The notes beneath the pieces were generated by a model. The model ran no database searches. It had not been told where the DNA came from and worked only from the letters and a program-made list of their open reading frames with translations. From positions 248,001 through 312,000 of the IMG/VR virus record IMGVR_UViG_3300028840_001395: 64,000 nt of DNA. One strand, 5' to 3'. Shown here in pieces: positions 7,415-16,800 of the stretch (positions are counted from its first letter, which is position 1; every line of letters starts with the position of its first letter). Source of the stretch: a virus. Position numbers and translations under genes: made by a program.

Positions 7415-7581
7415 CAGGGGGTGTCTCCAGGCTTCAGAGGGTCGAAGTCCTTGCCACCGCAAGGCGGGATCGGCAGGTCTTCGAGCGGCGGGCTGGGAAC
7501 GATGCCGACCCCGTAGGGACAGGTGTTGTAGTGAGACTTCCCACAGCGGACACAGGCCGGGGGCTTCTGCTCGTCTGCCAT
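7414..7581 (-). CDS. Tiny Cys-rich protein paired with a tail spike
   Basis: 55 residues from ATG 7581, overlapping the spike stop upstream and the next start downstream. It has CVRCGKSHYNTCPYG, then PPCGGKDFDPLKPG. The layout C-x2-C-x-K...CP...PPC-x-G-x-DF-x-P-x-x-P is shared with the 52-residue gene at 9105, which also directly follows a spike gene. Four Cys could bind one zinc. It could be a spike chaperone or a small decoration subunit, but only the pairing is seen. Confidence 0.7.
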   Translation of the reverse strand: MADEQKPPACVRCGKSHYNTCPYGVGIVPSPPLEDLPIPPCGGKDFDPLKPGDTP

Positions 7582-9095
7582 CAGATCACCTTCCCCCACG
7601 TCACCGGGTCCTGGTAGGGGACAGAGGCCCAGGGCTGCCAGGTGCCTCCCCAGTCGGTCGAGAAGTCGCCCAGTGCGCCCGTGGGTGCGAAATTGGTCGA
7701 GGGGCGGTTGACCGTCCGGCCCTTCTGAATCCGGAGGCCACCCCCGGCATTCCCGGCCCCGGTCACGGCCCCGGTCCGCTCGAAATACATGTCCGAGGCA
7801 CAGCGGATGGCGTCCCGCCCACAGTTCTTGATCTCAAACGGCCCGTAGAAGCGGGCGATGCCTGCCACGTCGTAGTAGAGGCCGTCTCTTGCCGCTCCAT
7901 CGATGGTGATTGGTCCCCGGAAGTGCGAGTAGGTGGCGTCGGCCACGCTGCCCTCGTGGCTCACACCGATCCCCTGGATGTAGCTCGATTGGATGAAGGT
8001 GTTTCCTGTCAGCCAGATGTCCCAGATGGTCGGGACAGTGACCTCTATCAGACAACCTGTAATCCCGGCACCCAGGGATTCGTTGGAAAGCGCCAGAACA
8101 GTCGAGGGGGTGTCCTTGGCATAGCAGCCGTTCATCTGAGCGCCGGGAGCGGTAACGCCTCCGGAAGCGTTCTCGAAACGACAGCCGACGAGATACATGA
8201 AGTTGTCGCCCGTTGCCGGACGCCAGGTGGCCGGAGGAGTGACGGGGGCGAACTCCACGTCGGAGATGGTCATGCTGCTCTCGGCACGCGAGTTGTACAC
8301 GCCCCAGTTGGAAGCCAGGAACAGCTTGGTGGCCGGACGGTAGAACGTGATCTCACTGGTCGCGTCTGGGCGGTCGCCCCAGATGAAGTAGGGGCCTCCC
8401 AACACGTCCACCCAGTCAGAGCCGTTGTTGATCACGACCCCGACGTAGTAGGCGTTCGGGTCAGACCCCTGGCCCGCCGTGACCCGCCACTGGAGTCCTC
8501 GGAGGGAATCCACGGCCCAGCCGGGGTCAGGGGCGAACGTGATTCTGCGAGGCGTATCCGTAGCCGACACTACGGTGCCGGGAGGCATCACCTGGATGAT
8601 CTCTCGGGTTCCCTCGATGTTGAGGTCAACGAAGGTGTTGAACCGGACATCATCCGCACTCTCGTCCCACTGGCCTGCCCCGACATGGATGGTTATGGAC
8701 TGGCTGATAGTCGGATCGGGGATGTTCGGGATCAGTTCCATCAGCCGCTTGAAGGTCAACACGGGGTTTCCCACGGAGCCGTCGTTGCCATCGTCGCCCG
8801 TCTTGTCCACGTAGAGGTCGGTCATCGTCTGGGTGACAGGAGCGGAGAGCAAGACCGCCGTCAGGTAGCCATTCTGGATAAATGTGGCGATGACCCCCGA
8901 CTGGTAGCTCATGGCCACGTCATCGGTGAACACCAGGTCAATGAACCCGCTGACCGGCACGTACACGGGGCCGGGCTTCCGAACACCGGAGCCTCTGGGG
9001 CCATCCAGCCCGTCCACCAGGTCGGTGATCAAGATCGAAGTCTGGGACAACCCCGTGTGGGTCAGTCGGAGCGTCTGCTGGTTCAACGTGGCCAC
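7581..9095 (-). CDS. Tail spike, beta-helix type, anchor family A
   Basis: 504 residues from GTG 9095. Residues about 1-75 form an N-terminal module (LRLTHTGLS...DLVDGLDG...DDVA) shared with spikes at 9263, 19399 and 31362. A short linker leads to DLYVDKTGDDGNDGS, a typical entry into a pectin-lyase-like right-handed beta helix, and the remaining 400 residues show short repetitive Asn/Gly-rich strands expected of that fold. Such proteins bind or depolymerise surface polysaccharide. No catalytic residues can be assigned by eye. The N-terminal module is the presumed attachment to the tail or to another spike. Confidence 0.8.
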   Translation of the reverse strand: MATLNQQTLRLTHTGLSQTSILITDLVDGLDGPRGSGVRKPGPVYVPVSGFIDLVFTDDVAMSYQSGVIATFIQNGYLTAVLLSAPVTQTMTDLYVDKTGDDGNDGSVGNPVLTFKRLMELIPNIPDPTISQSITIHVGAGQWDESADDVRFNTFVDLNIEGTREIIQVMPPGTVVSATDTPRRITFAPDPGWAVDSLRGLQWRVTAGQGSDPNAYYVGVVINNGSDWVDVLGGPYFIWGDRPDATSEITFYRPATKLFLASNWGVYNSRAESSMTISDVEFAPVTPPATWRPATGDNFMYLVGCRFENASGGVTAPGAQMNGCYAKDTPSTVLALSNESLGAGITGCLIEVTVPTIWDIWLTGNTFIQSSYIQGIGVSHEGSVADATYSHFRGPITIDGAARDGLYYDVAGIARFYGPFEIKNCGRDAIRCASDMYFERTGAVTGAGNAGGGLRIQKGRTVNRPSTNFAPTGALGDFSTDWGGTWQPWASVPYQDPVTWGKVI

Positions 9096-9104
9096 AGGGT
9101 ATTC

Positions 9105-9263
9105 CTACGGGTCAATGGGCACGAAGTCGTTGCCCTTGCATGGCGGGGGAACTCCGATGCCGATCTGGAAGGGATCGTTGAGCAGGTCAATGTTGGCGGG
9201 ACACCCTACCTCCTCGCGGATGGCCTTCTTGCACCAATGACAGCGCTTCTTCTTCTCATTCAT
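9105..9263 (-). CDS. Tiny Cys-rich protein paired with a tail spike, second copy
   Basis: 52 residues from ATG 9263, overlapping the stop of the spike at 9263-10798. It has CHWCKKAIREEVGCP and ends PPPCKGNDFVPIDP, matching the layout of the protein encoded at 7414-7581. Start chosen by overlap and by the absence of a ribosome site for the longer frame. The paired order spike then Cys-rich peptide, found twice in tandem, argues for duplication of a two-gene unit. Confidence 0.7.
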   Translation of the reverse strand: MNEKKKRCHWCKKAIREEVGCPANIDLLNDPFQIGIGVPPPCKGNDFVPIDP

Positions 9264-10798
9264 CAAAGCACCCCCGCGAGTGTGGCCGGGTTGACCAAGG
9301 GCACCGCAGCCCAGGCATTCCATACGGCTCCGCCGTCAATGGAGAAGTCACCCGACCCTCCTGTGACCACGAAGTTGGCGTTGGGCCGCTTGAATGTTAC
9401 ACCAGAGAAGATTTTGAGCCCACCCTGATTGCCCGTTCCGGACACACGCGCTCCCCCAGCAATAGCCATAGACACCGAGACATGAAAGGCAGCACCAGAG
9501 CAGTTCTCGATGACGTGTCCGTGGTGGCCCTCCAGATACATGCTGAACGCTCGGGTCGTCGTGCAATGGATGCCGTTTTGAGCACCATCGATGCGATTGG
9601 ATCCGGTGCTCGACTGGTACATCACGTAGCATTCCTTGCGATGAGGCACCAGTCGCACCTTGTTGAACACGCAGTTGCCGATGGTCATGTTCCCGGCCAT
9701 GTAGAACGCTGTCGGGGATGCAGCATCGAACAAGCATCCTTGAAAGCTGCTTGTGCCCGTAGGGGCACTTCCCTGCCAGTGCGGGACCTTGGCGTTCGGA
9801 TAATAACAGCCGATAGACGATACAGCATCATCTGCAAAGAGCGTGGCCCAAGGGCCTGGCTCTACACGACACCCGTATAGATCAAGGGGACTGTTGGTTG
9901 ACGTAACCGTATAACCGAAGCCTCCCAAGGTGCAGTTGAATACCCGTATCTTGCCAGCGAGACGCTCGATGGGCAGCGCAACCCAGTTCCCGAGGTGCAA
10001 CTGAGTGGCTGGCTCCTGTATGGTCACCTCACTCGTGTTGTCGAGTGGCGACCACTGCCAGCTCCAACCTCCCAGAACCTCGATCCAGTCGGCCCCGTTG
10101 GCTTCAATGACTCCGATGGAGTATTCACTGAAGGAACCTGACCCCGCTGTCACCATCCACTGCTTGCCGACGAGGGCACCCGGCGTCCACCCCGGATTCG
10201 GAGCGAACGTGATCCGACGAGGAGACACGTCTGGGGCCGACACGACTGAGCCGGGAGGCATCACAGCGATAGTGCTCGCCGTGCCCCTGATATCCACGGC
10301 GTAGGGCGTCCTGATGGGAGGGCCGTATTCTTCCCACACTCCAGGTCCGAAGTGAACCCGAACCACATGGTCCCATGCTTCTTCACCGAGAGGGTTGAGC
10401 GGGCTTCTGATGAGGGGGATGAGTTCCAGAGCACGTCCGAATGTCAGAACAGGCGCGGTCTGGGAACCGTCGTTGGCGTCGTTTCCGGTCTTGTCCACGT
10501 AGATGTCCACGTAGCCCGTGTCCGGCCCGACAAGAGGGCTTTCGCCCGAACTGATCAGGAATTCATGGGTCAGGTGTCCTGCCGAGATGAAACCCGCGAT
10601 GGAGCCGGACTTGAACGAGAGGGCCACGTCGTCCGTGTAGCTCAACTCGATGGTCTGCCCCACGGCGATGTAGAGCGGCCCCGACTTCCGAGGGGTACCA
10701 TAGCGCCCGTCGATGCCGTCCACCAGGTCATCCAGGAAGATGGACGACGCCGAGAGGCCCGTGTGGGTCAGACGCAGAATGATGGGTTCCGTGGGCAT
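9263..10798 (-). CDS. Tail spike, beta-helix type, anchor family A
   Basis: 511 residues. Residues about 5-75 match the anchor module of the spike at 7581 closely (LRLTHTGLS, DDLVDGIDG, TDDVALSF). The following segment has YVDIYVDKTGNDANDGS, then a long strand-turn repeat region typical of single-stranded right-handed beta helices. The two neighbouring spikes are clear paralogues through the anchor and the first part of the helix (both keep MPPGSVVSA or a close variant and PRRITFAP) and diverge later, as expected for receptor-specificity evolution. It probably recognises or cuts a host glycan; no active site is assignable. Confidence 0.8.
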   Translation of the reverse strand: MPTEPIILRLTHTGLSASSIFLDDLVDGIDGRYGTPRKSGPLYIAVGQTIELSYTDDVALSFKSGSIAGFISAGHLTHEFLISSGESPLVGPDTGYVDIYVDKTGNDANDGSQTAPVLTFGRALELIPLIRSPLNPLGEEAWDHVVRVHFGPGVWEEYGPPIRTPYAVDIRGTASTIAVMPPGSVVSAPDVSPRRITFAPNPGWTPGALVGKQWMVTAGSGSFSEYSIGVIEANGADWIEVLGGWSWQWSPLDNTSEVTIQEPATQLHLGNWVALPIERLAGKIRVFNCTLGGFGYTVTSTNSPLDLYGCRVEPGPWATLFADDAVSSIGCYYPNAKVPHWQGSAPTGTSSFQGCLFDAASPTAFYMAGNMTIGNCVFNKVRLVPHRKECYVMYQSSTGSNRIDGAQNGIHCTTTRAFSMYLEGHHGHVIENCSGAAFHVSVSMAIAGGARVSGTGNQGGLKIFSGVTFKRPNANFVVTGGSGDFSIDGGAVWNAWAAVPLVNPATLAGVL

Positions 10799-10850
10799 AC
10801 CCGTGCCTCCAGGCTCTTACCCATGCGTCCCTATGAAGGAATTACCGAGA

Positions 10851-11387
10851 TCAGGCGGCGAGGTCGTCCTCGACATAGTGACGATGGAACTTGTCCTCGG
10901 TGGCACAAAGCTCCAGAAGATCCTCGGGGTCGGTTGTCTCGCGGTCGAGTTGCCGAACACGCGGAATCTGTATTGCTTCCGTGGCCTTGAGTCCCATGAT
11001 AACAGCCTCGGAGCAGAATAGACGCTTGGAGTCGCGGAAGGGATTCTTGCGCTTGATGTTGAACCAGCGCAAGAAAAGCACCCAGAGAAAGCCCAGGATT
11101 CCCTCGAAATCGTAGCGGGTTCCGAGCCAGTCGGCCACGAACTGGAGGCCCGGTTGGAGGTCATAGTCGCAGGCGTACATGGCGACGAGCTTGTTGTGGC
11201 TGGTGAACTGCTTCCAGGTCTCCACGTTGTAGCCGATTCTGGTCGCGTGCATCACCAGCGTCTTGTCCAGCGTCTCATCCCGGAAGCTGAACCAGGTGTG
11301 GCTCACTTTCGACCGGGTGAAGAACCGGATGAGCCGGGAAGAGATGGCGTTGGTCGTGCTGAAACCTACTCGGACTTCAGGTTCCAT
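10851..11387 (-). CDS. Permuted NlpC/P60 (YiiX-like) amidase or peptidase
   Basis: 178 residues from ATG 11387, overlapping the previous stop. The order is characteristic of circularly permuted papain-fold enzymes of the YiiX/YycO group. A start strand (VRVGFS) leads to a helix and SHTWFSF with His30. Strand segments ending in a Tyr-containing loop (GTRYDFEGILGF) come next, and then FCSEAV with Cys125 at the head of a helix. His30 and Cys125 are the predicted catalytic pair. Known members cleave amide or thioester bonds, some in peptidoglycan or lipids. Its position inside the spike and fibre cluster suggests a virion-borne or late lytic role. There is no signal peptide. Confidence 0.7.
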   Translation of the reverse strand: MEPEVRVGFSTTNAISSRLIRFFTRSKVSHTWFSFRDETLDKTLVMHATRIGYNVETWKQFTSHNKLVAMYACDYDLQPGLQFVADWLGTRYDFEGILGFLWVLFLRWFNIKRKNPFRDSKRLFCSEAVIMGLKATEAIQIPRVRQLDRETTDPEDLLELCATEDKFHRHYVEDDLAA

Positions 11388-12289
11388 CAGTCGCCCTTGT
11401 CCTTGCCCGTGATGAGCACGAACACGGCCTTGATGGTGTTGCCCGACCTGTTGTGGAGGGTCACCCGGAGGGTCCACTGGCGGAGCAGGCTGGAGGGCTT
11501 GATGTTCGGGTCGTGGATCTTCTGGGCACCCGAATCCCAGATAGGGAACTCATCGATGTGCTCGGCCAGCCGGATGTCCACATCGAACAGGTTGTATTCC
11601 CCTGTCTGGCTGTAGTTCGGGGTCACGTCCCCGCCGGAGTCAATGTCCCACCAGCCGTCGTTGTCGCTGGCGGGCACGGGAACCGCCGTGGTGTAGTCCA
11701 CGTACTTGTCCCCTGCCGGGTTCGGGATAACGATGTTGAACCCCTGGCCGGTCGGATAGAGGACACAGTTGGCAGGCTGACCGACCGACCCCGGATTCTC
11801 GACCTCGGTGGCCAAGGCCCAGACCTCGAAGTCCACGGAGTCCTCGAAGCCTCCGCCGTCCCACTTGATCATGCCGCCCGCGAGCATCAGGTCGCAGTTG
11901 AAGTGGGCGTCCAGAACCTTGTCCTCGATGTCGCTACTCTCGATGCGGAAATGTGTGTCCTCGTCATCGACACCCGTGATGTAGAGCAGCTTGCCCGGCC
12001 CGTAGCTGTTGATCTGGATGATGGGCCGACCATCGGAGGTCTCGGCAGTTACGGGGTCAGGGAGGGGTTCGCCACTGTGGGCCTCTACGATGTCATCAAG
12101 CTCACCCTCCCCGACCGACGAGGGGATGGCGTCCTTGAACCAGATGTTGCAGTCGTCACCCTCGGTCTCGATGTAGTCCAGGGCTACCGTGATGGGACTC
12201 GCCAGAATCTCCATCGTGAGGCGATTGATGTCAACCTTGTGGTTGGGGAAGTCGTTGTTGATGCTGTAGGTGTAGTCGGTGGCAGCCAT
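11387..12289 (-). CDS. Tail fibre or baseplate protein, anchor family B
   Basis: 300 residues. The first 80 residues (TYSINNDFPNHKVDINRL, IWFKDAI, then AHSGEPLPDP) are shared with the next gene upstream at 12289-13050, so these are paralogous anchors. The rest is strand-rich with many Asp, Gly and Trp residues and no coiled coil, which fits a beta-sandwich virion or carbohydrate-binding protein. Each gene of this run overlaps its neighbour by one base (TGATG). A specific function cannot be read from the sequence. Confidence 0.65.
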   Translation of the reverse strand: MAATDYTYSINNDFPNHKVDINRLTMEILASPITVALDYIETEGDDCNIWFKDAIPSSVGEGELDDIVEAHSGEPLPDPVTAETSDGRPIIQINSYGPGKLLYITGVDDEDTHFRIESSDIEDKVLDAHFNCDLMLAGGMIKWDGGGFEDSVDFEVWALATEVENPGSVGQPANCVLYPTGQGFNIVIPNPAGDKYVDYTTAVPVPASDNDGWWDIDSGGDVTPNYSQTGEYNLFDVDIRLAEHIDEFPIWDSGAQKIHDPNIKPSSLLRQWTLRVTLHNRSGNTIKAVFVLITGKDKGD

Positions 12290-13050
12290 CAGGAATTCCT
12301 CCGAATCTCAATCCGGGCACGACGGATGGTGACCGTATCTCCATAGAGGGAGGCATAGCGGATCTTGACCGTCTGCGTTCCCGAAGTCATGTTGATGTCC
12401 ACATAGGCTGTCACTGGCTGATACTTCGTGGTCATACCCTCCAAGCTGTTGACCTCCACCCCGTTGACCTCAAAGACCACCTTGACCCCAGGCTCGATGG
12501 TGACATTCCTGATCTTTTTCTTCTTTTTCAGCGTCGTCGCCATCTCACAGGAGAACTCAATGCGGTAGTTGCCAGTGGGCTGGTGACCCGCCCAGACTGC
12601 CTTGTCCTGAAGTGTCGTGCTGTTGGTGGACGACGACTCCTCCACGTCGGCCCGCTCGACGTTCTCGGCAGCGATGCGCCAGATGGCGGCACCCACCGTG
12701 CCGTCGAGACACGTCCAAGTGTTCAAGTCCACCGTGTTGAACCAGCACGAGCCGACCCCGAAGCCCCAGGAGTTGTCGTCGTTGACCGTGGGGTCGCGGT
12801 CGGTGCGGTTGCACTGGGGGTCGGGCATCGGCTCGCCCGAGTGGACGGCCACAAGACCGTCGAGGGTGGTCTTGTCTCCGGCGGAGAGGGCGTCCACGAA
12901 CCAGATATCACAGTCGTCATCCACAGTGTTGATGTGGCTCAGGGCAGTCGAGATGCTGCTGTAGTCGATCTCACGGGACAGCCGGGTCGAATCAACCTTG
13001 TGGTTGGGAAAGTCGCCCGAGATGCTGTAGGTGTATTTGGTCGCAGCCAT
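12289..13050 (-). CDS. Tail fibre or baseplate protein, anchor family B
   Basis: 253 residues. The N-terminal 75 residues (TYSISGDFPNHKVDSTRL, DIWFVDAL, VHSGEPMPDP) match the anchor of the downstream paralogue. The C-terminal half after a Lys-rich loop (TLKKKKKIRNV) is a run of alternating hydrophobic strands resembling a jelly-roll, as in carbohydrate-binding or TNF-like fibre tips. The overlap arrangement makes it part of one translation unit with 11387 and 13050. Confidence 0.65.
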   Translation of the reverse strand: MAATKYTYSISGDFPNHKVDSTRLSREIDYSSISTALSHINTVDDDCDIWFVDALSAGDKTTLDGLVAVHSGEPMPDPQCNRTDRDPTVNDDNSWGFGVGSCWFNTVDLNTWTCLDGTVGAAIWRIAAENVERADVEESSSTNSTTLQDKAVWAGHQPTGNYRIEFSCEMATTLKKKKKIRNVTIEPGVKVVFEVNGVEVNSLEGMTTKYQPVTAYVDINMTSGTQTVKIRYASLYGDTVTIRRARIEIRRNS

Positions 13051-13850
13051 CAGAGCACCTGCACAATGGTCATGTGACGATTCTGGAAGCGCATCGTCGG
13101 GGGCGGGTTGCCCGTGTCACGACGCCAGCGCATGTCAATGGCCTCGCCGTCGCCCACTGTGACCAGGACACCCGTGAGGGCGAAGGGGGTATAGGCATCG
13201 GCCTCACCAGGCTGGAACTCGACCTCGGTAAAGGCGACCTGTGTCCCCCCCGTGTAGACGCTGACCCACATGTTCCGGTTCTTCACGCTCAGGTTGATGG
13301 AACCACCTGCGAAGACCATGTAGGTCCCCGCGCCCGGCGTGTAGGTCAGCCCCGAGATGAGGGTATCTGTGGTCGCGGTCGAAGTGGTGACACCCGTGAA
13401 GGAAAGCTGCGTCGAGAACTGGGTCACTTCCTCCAAGAAGTTGACCCGCTTGGCCTTCTTCTTGTTGTTCGAGTCCTCACTGTCCTCGATGAGCATCCAG
13501 TCATCATCGACTACATCGGTCTTCTCGGTGATAGCTGCGATCTCGCCATCCACGTTGTCGTGGATGGCATGTCCAGCCAGAACCTTCTCCGCACCAGTGA
13601 ACTGGGTCGTCATGAAGACGCCAGGGGCCAAGACCTGGAGGACACCCGTCTGAGCACTTGAAAGCTCTACCGTGAACTTGTTTTTAGGATCAGCCTCATC
13701 AGATACAATGTCTGTGATCAGGTCAGCCCGAACCACATCATCGACAATGACCTGCACACCCAGGTTTTCGCGGTCAAGGTTGTGCGTGACCTCAATCGAG
13801 GACGAGCTGCTAAATGACTGCTTGTGGAGAAGATTGAGTACATTAGCCAT
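13050..13850 (-). CDS. Fibre protein with C-terminal beta-sandwich tip
   Basis: 266 residues. An N-terminal strand pair (SSSIEVTHNLDRENLGVQVI) is followed by a polar linker with an Asp/Glu/Lys-rich patch (EDSEDSNNKKKAKR). The C-terminal 120 residues alternate strands and turns (GAGTYMVFAGGSINLSVKNR) in a way typical of C1q/TNF-like jelly-roll tips. Its start overlaps the end of the 1339-residue fibre gene by 8 nt, so the two are coupled and may assemble together. Role inferred from context and strand pattern. Confidence 0.65.
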   Translation of the reverse strand: MANVLNLLHKQSFSSSSSIEVTHNLDRENLGVQVIVDDVVRADLITDIVSDEADPKNKFTVELSSAQTGVLQVLAPGVFMTTQFTGAEKVLAGHAIHDNVDGEIAAITEKTDVVDDDWMLIEDSEDSNNKKKAKRVNFLEEVTQFSTQLSFTGVTTSTATTDTLISGLTYTPGAGTYMVFAGGSINLSVKNRNMWVSVYTGGTQVAFTEVEFQPGEADAYTPFALTGVLVTVGDGEAIDMRWRRDTGNPPPTMRFQNRHMTIVQVL

Positions 13851-16800
13851 TTGGCAGCCGCTCCCCGAGAGTCCACTTCACGCCCTCGATATCAGCCGTC
13901 CAGACCAACATGTCCTTGTTTCCAGTGCCGTCGTCATCCAGCTCGACCCGGATCAACAGCATGTCGCCTTCGTAGTAGTCGCTGATGTCAATATCGTCAC
14001 TGGTGATGGAGATGATCTTGTTACTGGTGTCGAACTGAGCCGACACGGTAGTAGTTTGCGCCGCCTTGGCGGTCAAGGTCTCAGTGTTGGCCACCGTGCG
14101 CGCTACTGGAGTGAGTCCTCCTGTAGGATCTGCTTCCAGCACTCCCGCGATCTCAACAGGCAACACACTCATGATGACACTGCCGTCAGTACTCGCGCCA
14201 GAGGTAGTCACCGAGAAAGTGACGCTTACCTGAAGGGAGCAACTCGTACACGCCCCCTTGGGAATCCGACTCTGGAAATAGATCGCATCCCCATTACCGT
14301 TGAAGATGCTGTTCTTGACAGCATGATTCCAGCCCGTAGGAAGCCCACCACTACCGACCGCCAAGGACCCGCTTGTGACACCGCCGGACTCACCAAAGAT
14401 GTTTCCACCTGACAGCAGAGAATCCTTGTAGCGGGCCAAGCCATACATCGCCAGAAGACCACGCCCCGTGGTCCGCAGACGACTCGTGCCAAGCTGAAGT
14501 TGTTCAAATACTGGAGCCGTAGTCAGTGCATTTGTGACACGCACCCGAAGCCAGTAAAGATTCTTGCTGCTGATGGTCTTCTTCGTCCAGTCATCCTGCA
14601 ATGGGTAGAAGATGTCTTCATTACTGTTGGCCCGGATGAACAGTTCGTTGGCGTAACGGTAAAGATCCTCGACGGACGTTGCCATCACCGGCAGTTCAGC
14701 CCAGGCAGCCCCGTCCCAGTATTCCAGAGCGAAGCTCTTGGTCGTTGCCTCTACGGCTGCTGTGGTCTGGAAGAATCGGAGAGATGCCGTCTTGAGAACA
14801 TCGCTGGCATCGGCCCTTTCGGTCCCGATGAGGATGGTGTGGTTCGCCCCGGTTCCCTGGAAGGTGAACGTGCTTCCGCTGGGGCTGGCTGCGTCCTCCG
14901 AAACATCGGTGAGGTTTCCGCCGTCTGTGGTGCTGGTCGCCGTGCTGTCAGTGGTGATGACCACCATGTCTCTGGTGTAAGGTGCCCCCTCACCAGCATT
15001 CATGTCATTTGCACTCTCTGGGAGGCCAATGGAAAGCGCACCCGCGATGGTTTGCCCATCTTCTACAGTGCTCTCAGGGTCGAAATAGGTGGCGTTGAAA
15101 GTCGCCCCAGGCTCTACACTGATATACTCGTCCCTGAAAATTCCAGTCACGGACAAGACTGCGGAAGCGCTTTCGACCAACAGATCGTAGGCTGTGCTCC
15201 CACGACAGGTTACCGCATTTCCCTCAATGGTGGAGCCGCTTCCGGTGCTTCCGATGCGAACGGCGTTGGTGCAGTTTTCCTGTGTGACGTTGTGGGGGTA
15301 GATGATGCCCCCATCGTCGGCGTAGAGGCCGTTGGTGTTGTTCTGGCCCCCGCTGTTGTGAACCCAGATAGTGCCACCATCAGCGTAGAATGCGTTGGTG
15401 GCGTGCTGGAGTACATTGGAGCAGTCGATGCGACCACTGTTCTCGGCCAGAAGGCCGTTCGTCACACCAGGGAATGTCTTGCATTCCTCGGCCAGCAATC
15501 CACTGCCGCTGCCTGTGCAGTGGATTGCAGTCTGCCCGCTGACGAAGTTGCAGGCATTGAGTTGGACGTTGTTCACACCGCCCGCGACATAGACCGCAGC
15601 GTCGTTGGTCGGCCCGATGAAAGCAAAGCCGTCAAGGCCCGTGTTCGCCACGGGGGTGACCAGCGGGTTGTTGTTGTCTGTCGCCGCAATGAAAGCGGCA
15701 CCCGACGAATGGGATTGCAGGATGACGTACTGCTTCAGCGTCAGGGGGGCTTCGGCATAGACCCCTGCATAGACCACGATCTCGTAGGGCTTGTTCACAG
15801 AGGCGTCGGTGATCGAAGCTATGGCAGCCGCGATGGTGGTGAAGTCTCCGCCACTCTTGGCGACCGTGACCACCTGTGCAGGCTGAAGCTGGAGGCGCTC
15901 CCAGGTCGTGCCTACCGGGTAGTCCGCGTTGAGATACCAGTCGTTGTTGGTCGTGTCCCGGCACTTCTGACCGAACACGCCGTTCACCGCCCCGTCCGGG
16001 CTTCCGGCGTTGACGATGGACGCCGCACCGTACCGGGTGCTGGTGTCCGCATCCGTGATCCAGGTTGTCAGCCCGCTCTGGAAGATGTTGGGGCTGATCT
16101 CGTTCTCGTCACAGCCGCTGGCGTTGGCGATGCCCACCGTGGCGTTGTTGAGGATGTTGTTCTTGACGATATTCTGGTCGGCGTCAGCCAGGAGGGTGAT
16201 GCAACTATTGAAGCCCTGGGTGCCACCGTCCACGGTGTTGTTCGTGATGGTGTTACCCGTCGTGTCTCGGATGTACAACCCCTCGTTGTTGTTCGGGGTC
16301 GGAGACTGACACTCCACCACGCTGTTTGCGACGATGCTGTTGCCAGTCCCGCCGATCAGGGCGAGGCCGATGCCACCGTTGTTGTAGCCCACGTCACGGG
16401 CGCGGTTGTTGAAGATGGAGGAGGCGGAGCAGTCCACGAAGACGTAGCTCGTCTCCAGGTTGTACCTGATGACGTTGCCGAAGACGATGCTGTCGAAGAT
16501 CCCGTTGCCGTAGCCGTAGGTGCCCAGGGTGTTGTTACCGTCGAGGTGGACACCATCGACCCAGGCGTCGGTGCCATCGGTCGAGGACACGAGGTTGTTC
16601 AGACACAGGAAACGGCTGCTCTCTGCCGTGGTGGAGTCCGTGAACAGAATGCCGACCCGGAGGCTGGACTTGAGGGCCGTAGAGATGGCCTCGCAGCGTT
16701 CGACGTGGTTGTCGTCTCCGCCATTGACCTTGATGCCGTGGATGTTCGGCTCGACCGACACGTTGACGGCGTTCACATTGCAGTTATTGACCGGAGAGGT

